Source: a virus
IMG/VR virus record: IMGVR_UViG_3300031688_000007
Coordinates: 1-64,000 of that record
DNA length: 64,000 nt
Strand: one strand, 5' to 3'
The notes below the pieces were generated by a model, which saw only the letters and a program-made list of their open reading frames with translations, had not been told where the DNA came from and did not search any database. This document shows, piece by piece, positions 16,001-25,900 of the stretch; positions within the stretch are counted from its first letter, which is position 1; every line of letters starts with the position of its first letter. The translations under genes were made by a program, and so were the position numbers.

Positions 16001-16002
16001 CC

Positions 16003-16389
16003 GTGCAACAGACATTCTCTTCTCCGCTGAGTGTTCTGGTTAATCGACGAGGAAGGAAGTTTATCCTGAATCTAAATAACTATAGGAACACTCACTATCA
16101 GACACTGAATAAGGCTAAGATCGTCTATAAAGGCGACATGACACCTCAACTTGTTGGGGTAACCTTCCAGTGTCCGATAGAGGTCGAGTATTGTCTTATG
16201 CCTAAAACAGCCCGTAGGACGGACTTGGGTAATGTACTGTCAGTTCATCAGAAGTATTTTGAAGATGCCCTAGTAGAGCTAGGGTGCATCCCTGATGACG
16301 ACTACAAGCACATAGTCCGTACTACATTTGTTTTTGGTGAGAAAGACAAGGATGATCCACGAGTTATCATCACAGTAAAGGAGTTGTAA
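16003..16389 (+). CDS. RusA-like Holliday junction resolvase, 128 aa
   Basis: GTG start 2 bases after the SSB stop, with no clear ribosome site, so it is probably translated by coupling. RTDLGNVLSVHQKYFEDAL (about 73-91) followed by GCIPDDDYKHI (94-104) matches the RusA pattern of an Asp-x2-Asn, an amphipathic helix and a DDD metal site. RusA enzymes cut four-way junctions made during recombination-dependent replication. The final base of its stop codon is the first base of the next start codon (TAATG). Confidence 0.72.
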   Translation: MQQTFSSPLSVLVNRRGRKFILNLNNYRNTHYQTLNKAKIVYKGDMTPQLVGVTFQCPIEVEYCLMPKTARRTDLGNVLSVHQKYFEDALVELGCIPDDDYKHIVRTTFVFGEKDKDDPRVIITVKEL

Positions 16390-16787
16390 TGGACATCAAG
16401 ATGAAGACCGAAGACGTCCAAGAGGCTATTCGGGAGTACTACATTAGGCGGGGGTATACCAGAGATCGTCTGGTCGATATCCATGTCAAAGGGGGCCGTA
16501 AGGTTAAGGGCAATGATGTACCGAATAACGGTACAGTTGAGCTTACTGTTATGGATATGTATATACGTCCAATTGAGGACGATATTATACCACCTCCTAC
16601 ATTCAATGCTGCGTCGGAAGATGTGAGCACACTGGTAGGGGAGTTAGAGGGTATTATGTCTAACGAGCCTGTCGCACTATCAGAAGATAAGCAGTTGGAG
16701 ATGTTATTAGACATCGCTGATGATCTGCCTATGAATGTAGCCCCAAAGGTTACAGCTGGTAGTAAGTTTAAGAGCCTTTTCTCTTGA
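16389..16787 (+). CDS. Hypothetical protein with SSB-like C-terminal tip, 132 aa
   Basis: Start overlaps the resolvase stop as TAATG. Residues 1-55 form a compact basic region (IREYYIRRGYTRDR, VKGGRKVKG); the rest is acidic and low in structure and ends GSKFKSLFS. This ending closely resembles the SSB tip KKSLFGS two genes upstream. No enzyme motif is visible. Context points to a replication or recombination accessory protein. Confidence 0.65.
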   Translation: MDIKMKTEDVQEAIREYYIRRGYTRDRLVDIHVKGGRKVKGNDVPNNGTVELTVMDMYIRPIEDDIIPPPTFNAASEDVSTLVGELEGIMSNEPVALSEDKQLEMLLDIADDLPMNVAPKVTAGSKFKSLFS

Positions 16788-16948
16788 GAGGTTTTTTAAA
16801 ACACATTAAGGTGGTGTTATCAGCAGGGGCAATCTTCGGATTGCTCGTTGCTGCACCTTTCCTGGCCGCTTTGGCAGGTATTTTTGTGTCCTTAGCAGCA
16901 GCCTGGTTTATAGCCAAGCTACTATTTATGGACGACACCAAAGATTAG
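16784..16948 (+). CDS. Small membrane protein, 54 aa (45 aa if from GTG)
   Basis: TTG start overlapping the previous stop (TTGA), or GTG at 16811 or 16814. The product is almost entirely hydrophobic from VVLSAGAIFGLLVAAP through LAALAGIFVSLAAAWF, enough for two short membrane helices, and ends in a charged tail (KLLFMDDTKD). This could be a holin or antiholin, or a membrane anchor for replication. Its stop overlaps that of the virion polymerase gene by 4 bases, tail to tail. Confidence 0.5.
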   Translation: MRGFLKHIKVVLSAGAIFGLLVAAPFLAALAGIFVSLAAAWFIAKLLFMDDTKD

Positions 16949-19900
16949 AAGACGTTTCTAGCCATTTCAACACCGCTTTGGGTAAAGGCGTCTTCTACAA
17001 TACCAAACGGACTGTTTAATATATTGAGACCCATATCAGTGGGATCATCTATATTGAATCCCATGAAGTCCTCAAGTAGTATTAGCATTATTCCCTCAAC
17101 CGGCCTACCTTTCATCATCTTAAATATTACTCGTAACATCCTCATAGGATATTTAGTAAACATAGAGATGCCAGTATCGTTCATGTATTGAATGATCTGA
17201 TGGTCAGGCAAATCGTAGTTAACGAACAGATCCCTTACAAGGTTCTCCGTCTCGTCTTTAGTCATTCCTACCACCTCAGTCTTGTACTTGAAGACTGCCT
17301 GCCTAGCAACAAAATCACTATATTGAGTAGTTTTTAACAGCAGTTTGTACATAGATGTATCATCAGTCATGTACGTATACCTACCAACAGCCTGAGCACC
17401 AGCATTAACCTTACTTAAGGTCTTGTTCTTGCCAGCAAACTTATTTATTTTCTCAGACAATGCACTTGCATATGAGTATGGATCAGACTCAGTGTCAATC
17501 TCCTCAGTAATACTTTGGAACATACCTCTACGTATTAACTCACGTACCGGACTATTGTGCAGAACAGACTCGAACGACTTGATCGTATCCTGTGCCTCTG
17601 AGATGCCCTTAGTGTCGTTCAGACTGATTGCAGCCTTAAGCTCTGCCTTGGTTGCATATAGATCACGCTTTACGCTCATATAGGCGTTTAGATCCCTTGC
17701 TGTACGTAATTGTTCCTTTATCATGAACTCAATGGGTACACCATTCAAAATACCAACAACAGTGTTAGATAAGATGTTGTGGTACAACACAGAGCCCGTC
17801 TTTATAACGATATTCTTCTTAGCCATAGACACCATTTCCTTCCAGATTACCTCAGCGATCTTAACGATTCTATGGTTCATGAAGGGCAGGTCTGCTATTG
17901 ACAGGGATCGTTGACCAAATAATATATCAATGTACTTCTCATCAATATGGAGTTCATTGGCACCAAACACTTTCTTAATAAGCATCTTGGTCTCCTCAGG
18001 GAGCATGTTATACAGCTCACGATGCTTAGCCTTACCGGAGTTTAGACCAATCTTAATAAACTCATCCGATTTCTTAAGGAAGTTGGCGTCGAAGTCCTCC
18101 TTCATTAGTACCAGAGCCTCTTCGTTCATCACTGTAGTTTTAGCCTTATCAGAGATGGATCCTACTAGAGCACTTAGTACTACATTTGACCGTAGCTCCT
18201 GCTTGAGAACACTCAGCTTAGTGTGGTCAGTCATCATGTAACGGAAGTCTACAATATTCTGATTGGTATCAAAAACTGGTACCATCACACTTGAATCAGT
18301 GATTGCATGATCAGGGTTACGCATGTTCTTACGTGCTTCCCTGTTATTGCTAGTCACAGCAGCCTTAACTGCCTTCTTAGAAGAGGCATAATTGTATGTC
18401 TCTACTGTAGAGTTAGCCAACATCTGGGATAGCAATGTTCCAGAAGCACGCATGCTCGTAGTGGAGATGATGCCCCTGTTGTAGTCCTGCATTGTGACAA
18501 AGTCACTTGAGTACAGCGCCTTGTTATCTTTAGATGGATCCGAGACAGTGTCATCCTGTAGTGCAGCTACCAGCTTGTAGCCCATCTCCCGCATCTTCTT
18601 CTTTTCAGACAAGAGGGCAACCTTCACAGAGATATTAGGGTTGGTTATACTTTTAATATGTCCCTTAATTGTATGGGTCTTATCATTGTTGAAGTTCTTA
18701 GCCAGGGCATCCTGCTTAGCACTTACAGCCAGTCCCAAGAACTCAGTAACACCATTCTTGTTAGCATTAGCCTTTGTTTCCCGTTCAAAGATGTCTGCAG
18801 TACGTGCATTAACGTTACCATCAGTACTATCTATAGCGTATAGGGAAGCCAGGGTTTCAACTAGCGCTTCTACTGCCGCTAAATCCTTAGGCATGTCTTT
18901 AGGTTGCACAACACCCTTAGAGTTAGCAATCATATAGGCATTTAGGCGCTGCATACGTACTGTCACCTCACCTTTAGCCATGAACAGACCTAAGCCTTTA
19001 CTCTGTTGGATGTAGTGATCACCTATAACGCCGTAGGCAGCTAACTTGGCCCGCACTTTAGCTATCTTATTCTTACGCACGCCTTTAGTGTTACGTAGGA
19101 TATCAGCGAACTTAGGGATCTCCTCAGCAGTCAGGTTAGGGAACAGGCTAATTAGGTCTGTTTTTAGTACAGACAGTGTTAGTGCCTCCCAGTCCTGTTT
19201 CTCCATTGGAGTTCTGAATGACTCTTCGAGATGCTTACGAGTACCTTCAATGATGTTTTTACGACTTTGGTCGATAACCATCTTAGATTTGGCAAGCATA
19301 TGCTCGACTTTGCGATCCATATCATTACTAGGGCCCGCTATTGTACGAAGGATGTACATAAGTAGACTGTTCTTACTAATCCTAAGTCGCTTACGACTCT
19401 CGTCTAGAGCTTCTCTGAATGGTAGTTTCATTATGGCGCCAGTGTCCCCAACAGGTAATTCCTGTACCGGGTTAACCGCTCCGACTACGCCAGCTGCAAC
19501 ATGCACGGACTTACCTAGTATGGTATTAGACCGTACGTTCTGTGCTGCTAAAGCCATCTTTGCTATAGGTGTAAATACCCACTTAGTTATCTTAAGTGCG
19601 GATATATCATCTACCCTGCCAATACCCTTCATGATGAAGTTCGTGTTAAACCGAGTCTTTGTATCTACCTTATTTAAAGCAGCTACTAATTGTATTAATG
19701 CCGAATCTGCGTTAGTTCCACGATGCTTAACTCGACCAATAATACGATCAATCAGCTCTAAGAATGCATTCTGGATACGTCCACCAATGGTCGTAGCAGC
19801 ATCTCGTTTGGACTTGTAAGACATACTTGCAAGTTCCGCCTTAAGACGAGGGTCTGTTAATCCATAAGTAACAAACTCGTGTATTCCTCTAGCACTTGCT

Positions 19901-22900
19901 TTATTACTATTGCCGGCAGTATAGAATGTGCCCTTCTGCTCAAATACGTATTCATACGTGCTCTTAGCATGGGCAATCTCTGCATCCTTGTCATAAACAT
20001 GGCCAGCGATGGATTCATCCTGAGACAGGAATGCTTTCCATGGCTCACCCTTGTACTTCTCATTAAGATGCTTACGAGCACGTTCCCTAAGTTTAACAAT
20101 CTCAGCAGCTGTATTACTTAGCTTGGGATCATCAAACATAAAGCGTGTAATGGCATGCACTAATTCGTGTACGTACGTTGTACGTTCGGATCCTTGGTTC
20201 AGTAGTACATTACTACCGTTGTTTACACCAAAGTTAAGCAAGATCTCATTGTCTTGGATACTTCCGGCGTTAGTGTCACCAGCTCTACGCATACGTAGAC
20301 TAAAGTCACCTAACTTAGACAGTGCAGGTGCAATTATATCTGCCAATAAGGTACGTAAATGGGTCACATGCTCAGCAGTATCTGTTGAGTTACCCTGTCT
20401 ATCTGCAACACCTAAGGTATCAAAGATATCCAGTGCGTTCTCTGAGGAGAGTGTCTCACTATCTGAGTGTACGAAGTTCGTGTGATCAATCTGTGAGGCA
20501 GCATCTGCCCCTAAAGGCTGACCTAGGAATGCTTCAACAAGTGCGTCGAGACCAGCTTCAGTAACCTCTTCGTTAATGTTACCTTCATTGATAATACCTG
20601 TATTCTCTAGACCAGCATGATCTACATGTACAATATCTTCACCGAATAGTACTGCTTTATCTCCTTGGATCTTCTTTTGAGTCTTTAAGGCGGCCTTAAG
20701 CATAGCCTTGAAATCCATCTCAAATAAGGGGCTTTCACTATCTAGCACCTGGGTAGCAACAATAGCTGCAGCAGTAGGGTTCTTATCTAAGGTATCAACA
20801 ATATTCTGAAGTAATGCAACTGCATTGTCGAAGATAGAGAAGTCCCTATTCGCCTCAAGTGTAGCTGTATTATATTCCTTAGTATTTCTTACAGTATTGA
20901 GTACTGTAGAGAACACAGCATCAAATAAGTGCATAACAGGGTACTGTCCGAATACACTACGTGCAGAGACATCGTCCATGCCCTGGATAGATCTTGCAAC
21001 TAGGCTAACACCCGGTGCGCTGTCATTTACAGTAGAGGTACGTGCGCTGGTAGACTTCTTGCCATTAAATGGGCGCCCATCAGGATACCTAGTAACAACT
21101 CTAGATCCAGCATCTGTATTACGTTCATTGTTCTTCTTAAAGGCATGGATACCCGCACCATCACCTGTGTCAAAGAACTTCATTCTAGGATACAGAGCAG
21201 TTAGTGTTGGGTCATTATTTATAATCTCACGCATTTCGTTAGACATGAAGTCTTGCTTACGCGCTTCCATGAGACCTTTCTCAAGAGAGTCTTGTAGTGT
21301 TTTGAACACATGGTATGCAGTATTGCCCGCTTCGTTAAGACTCTCACCGTACACAGCAAACTCATTACCGAGCTCAGCTAAACCATCTTCCATGGCTTGA
21401 CCGTATACTGCTCGTACAACTACTTGGAACTTAATTTGTTGCCACTTAGTTAGAACAGTATGAATACCATTATCAACAACTTTAGCTTGCTTGAAAGACT
21501 TTGGCTTATTTAGAAGCTTGTTATCAAACGCCATAATATTATTAACGTGGTCTAGAGCAATCTTACGTACTGCTGCATCAGGGCTTGTGAGACCTTCATA
21601 CAGCTTGTCTAAGGAGGCTTCTACATAACCGGAAACTAGTGTCTTAACTCCTGCAAAGTAGTTGTGTTGCAATACAGGGTCTTTAGCGTCCGCTCGTGAA
21701 GGCATACCTAGAAGTGCAATAACATCTTCAGCATGCCCTTCGATAAACGCATCAGACAGTTTAATCTTGTCAGCCCACACATTTGCTAACATCTCGTAGT
21801 TGTCAGGATTTACCTGATTGTGTTCTACGTAGCTGGTTCTGTCTGTGTAAACACCACCTGCAGCTAACTTCTTAAGTGCACCTTCGCTTCGTAAGCCAGT
21901 GTTCAAGAAACTTATGATTAATCCACTGGTTGTAGCGTCAGTCTCTATGGCAATATTGACGGTAAACTTATCTGACTTACCCTTAAGTGCTTTATAGTAT
22001 TCACCTAGTGCCACTAAACCATCTACAGAAATAGTATCTGCAAGTCCGTACTTGGCAGCTACAGTTACTGGGTTGGCACCGTCACGTACTTCCCTACCTG
22101 CATTAGCAATAGGGTTTCTACGTATTGGCTTACCTGTTCCAATTACTTTCTCGAACTCGTCGTTTACAGTGGCAAGTGTGTCCTTGTCTATAGCTACCTT
22201 AGACAACAGTGTCTGTGCAATAGCGACCTTAAACATTTGCATGTGAACTGGGTCATTCATTGAGAGCTCTTCCGAGAAACTCTCACCTGTTATAGGGTCA
22301 GTTGGGAATATTAAATGTCTGATCAACTTAGATGATTGTGGGGACACTGCAGACTCAGCCATACCATGACGACTGTTATTCCAGCTATTATAGCTGTAGT
22401 GGAACTGATCTTGTCCGCTTAGAGCCATCATGTCGAAGAACGTAAGAGTATCTGTAATCTCTCGTAAGATAGTATCGTTATCTGCTATCGCCTTCTCCAT
22501 GAAGTACGTAGCCACCTCACTAAGGTCTGACTTGAACCCGGAGATATCTTTTAGCGCCTGGATGGTAGCTTCTCTGTCAGTGCCACCAAGTAGTGCTGCT
22601 ATAGCTGGCTTAAAGCGCCACTCTACAGATTGTGCGTACTCAATATCTTTAATTACTTTAGCAGGGATCTTCACATCACTACGTAGGTAAGTAGCACCCT
22701 TACGTACCTTACGAGGCTTCAACGAAGGGAACTTCTTGTTAGATGTAATGCCAAATAGTGAATCTAGGATCGTACTGAGTGCAGCTTCTTGTGAGCCATT
22801 CTTAAGGGAGTAGTTATCCACATAGCTACGTACGCTATCTATTACAACATCTTTACCTTCTTTCTTAGTAACTGCAACTCGTACAAAATTCACTAACTCA

Positions 22901-25900
22901 GGTACCACAGGAGCGTCTGGGTTTAAAATATCTAACTCATTCCTTGGCTTGCTAGATTGGGTCAATAAACCCATCTTTCCCATAATATCAATGGTTGTAA
23001 GACCTAGCGCAGTAATCATTTGAGCTTCTAACGTCTCGTCTGCAATAGCAGTACCTTTGAGACCCAGTTGCTTAAATATCATGGCACCTATGATGTCTGC
23101 CATAGCTGCTTTAGTGGTACCCACTCTACGGAATGGTTGTAGGGCGGAAGAAGATACCTGCTCATTGGAGTCTAATCCAACTAACGCCTTAACAGCCGCG
23201 TCGTCATTGTATATGGTAGATGTGCCCATGGTTGCAAGATAATCCATACCACTCATAGCCATAATGCTTAGAATGTTTGGATCCAGGTAACCTGTGAATA
23301 CACCGTTTACTGAAATCATCTTAAGTAGGTAGTTCATTGGGTTCTCTTGGAACCTGTCAGTACCTTCTTTATGTACAGTAGACATATTGTCTTTATCTAA
23401 GTTATTAGATAATCCAGCAATAATATGGATACTGGCTGCAGTAAATTTAGAGTTAAAGTCTGCAAGCGTGGATACAGTAGACAACTCTGCCTTATTCATC
23501 TTAAGGAATGCAGCATTCTTCTTGAACGCTTTAAAAAAGTTGCGGACTGTTTTAAATAGGTTACGCGATTCTAGCGTGTCCTTGATTTCTTCTTCAGACT
23601 GGATCTCCTTAGAGCTCTTAGGCTCAAGTACAGAATCCATAGTTCTACCAGCTTCCCGTGCTTCTTCTTCACCGGTAGGCCATATAGTAGACTGTACGTA
23701 CTCTGCTTCAACACTCTCTTGGTAGATATCGTTGAGGTAATCAAGATCTATCTCGGTATCTGTGAGTATTGACTTAGAGAGGTCATAGACCTCTAGAGCA
23801 GTCTTAGGATCAGCTAAACGAGCAGCTTCTTTGGCTGCAGCCTTATCTATAATCACTTGGAGCTCTGCTTCTAGGGCAGCAATCCGTGCATCGTATGTAG
23901 ATGGATCCTTAGCAGTCTTCTGGGACTTCTTCATCCCCTCAATAACATTGTTAAGGGTGATAGCTTCTTTACCCAACGAGTTGATACTAACTGGGGCAGC
24001 TTCTGTAGGCTCTATAGCGACTTCTTCAACAATTGGAGTTGTAGTCTCCTGAACTACTGCTTCAACCACAGGGGCCTCTGTAGGAGCTTCAGTAGCTTTG
24101 GATATGTCCTCATCAGTTACCTGAGCAACCTCTTCTACAGAATCTTGGCTCGTGGAGCCATCGTCCATACTATCTATCTCTTCCTGACTTAGGGGAGCAG
24201 GTGCCGTAGGCACACTCCCACTCAAATACTCTTCTTCTGTAGTAGATTGGGTCGTAGCACTCTCGGTAGTAGTACCTGTGCCATTGACTGCTGCAGTGGT
24301 CTGGGCTAAGTAGCTAGCAATTACTTTGTTTTCTTTAGTTATCTGATTCGCTAGTGACCTAATCTGCCCGTCTTTAGCAGAGTCCCACACTTTACCTACT
24401 CCATCGACATTCATACCATATTTGGCTACGTCAGTTAGAGTGAATTCTGTAATACGTCCAGATTCGTCTTGAGATATGATATTTATTCCAGCTGGAATCT
24501 TTTGCTCAGTTTTTTTGCTAGCAATGTCTCGGTTGTGTTGCCAAACAGCATTAAACGTACCTGCCTTAACCCTCATATACTCAGCAAATTGAGTAAACTT
24601 AGCTAAGTGCTTTGTAGCTGCTTCTGTATCACCACTAAGTAGTGCGGCTTGTATAGTTCGTGCATGGGTTTTGGCACCTACAAATAGGTTACCTTCACCA
24701 CTTAAAACATCTGAGCCAACTTCCTTCATACTCTTTAGGCGTTTGAGGTAGTTAGTTGCAACTTCACGTTCTGCACCCTGAGGTTTAAACTCATTAATGA
24801 ACGCTTTAGCTTGCTCTTCAGTGACAATATCATCTGTCTTCATTGAATAGAGTACACCACCTTTTAGCTTTTCACGGCTCTCAGGTGACAGGGCAGCTAC
24901 CATACCCTTTTTAACAATCTCTTCAATATCTATAGCTAACTGTTGTTGATCAATGTTCTCACCAAGTTCTTGACGAACATTAACATCGTCTATGACCTTG
25001 GTTTGTATATCTTGTAGTTTCTTAAAATCATTAAGCAGGGCCTCAGACACTGTGCCTGGGTTCTCCTCCATATGTATTGTGGCGGCGTCCACCATGTCAG
25101 ACAAGGTTTCAACATATTCTTTAGCTTCTGCGGGCGTGCCTGAAATTTTATCAGCAGTGTCCTGTGAGTACTTAACTGCTTGATATACCGGACTGTCTGG
25201 GGAACTACGCTCATCTAAGCGGGATTCACGTACCTTAGTTAGAGCCTCACCTGCAGTCTTCTTAATAGACTGTACGATAGCAGTTTCACCACCACTCTTC
25301 TTAACAGCTTGAGCGTACTCAAGAGTACCACTCGCTGTAGCAGTTGTTCCACCCATACCAGCAGCTACAAAGGCTACATCTATAAAGCGGTCAACAACTT
25401 CTTCTTTAGTGTACTGAGCTCCCTGAGTAGCAGCTGCACCGATAATAGCAGTCTCTTGCAATACCTCTGTACCTGACTCCCAGGCAGCCTTACCCAAGAT
25501 AGTCTTACTAACACCTTTAGCAGCATCTATAAAACCTTTTTTAACTAGGCGATCTACAATCTGATCACCTGTCATACGAGATAGCAGGCTCTTAGGTATG
25601 ACCTTGCCGGCACCGAAACGGTCTAGAACACTGATAAGGATACCAACACCAATAGCCTTAAGCTCATTGATCTCCACACCCTTATCTTCCATCTCCAGTG
25701 CAGATTCACCCACACCCATGGATCCAGCTAATAAGGTTGTGCCTCCAGCTACTAACATTGCAGCAGGTACACTAAATGGGGCAGTAGCAGCAGCTGCCAA
25801 ACCACCTACAAGTGCAACACCTGATGTAGCAACGTTCTCACCCATCATTTCCCATAGGCGTCCTACCGTATTGCCCATGCCTTGTGTTTCAAATGTCTCA

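Noticed and set aside
19046-19819. Long ORF (257 codons) on the plus strand inside the virion polymerase gene
   Set aside because: It is the shadow of a highly supported 3151-codon gene; its product is low-complexity Ser/Leu-rich, lacks a ribosome site and has no family pattern. The same holds for other plus-strand ORFs between 17.4 and 27.4 kb.
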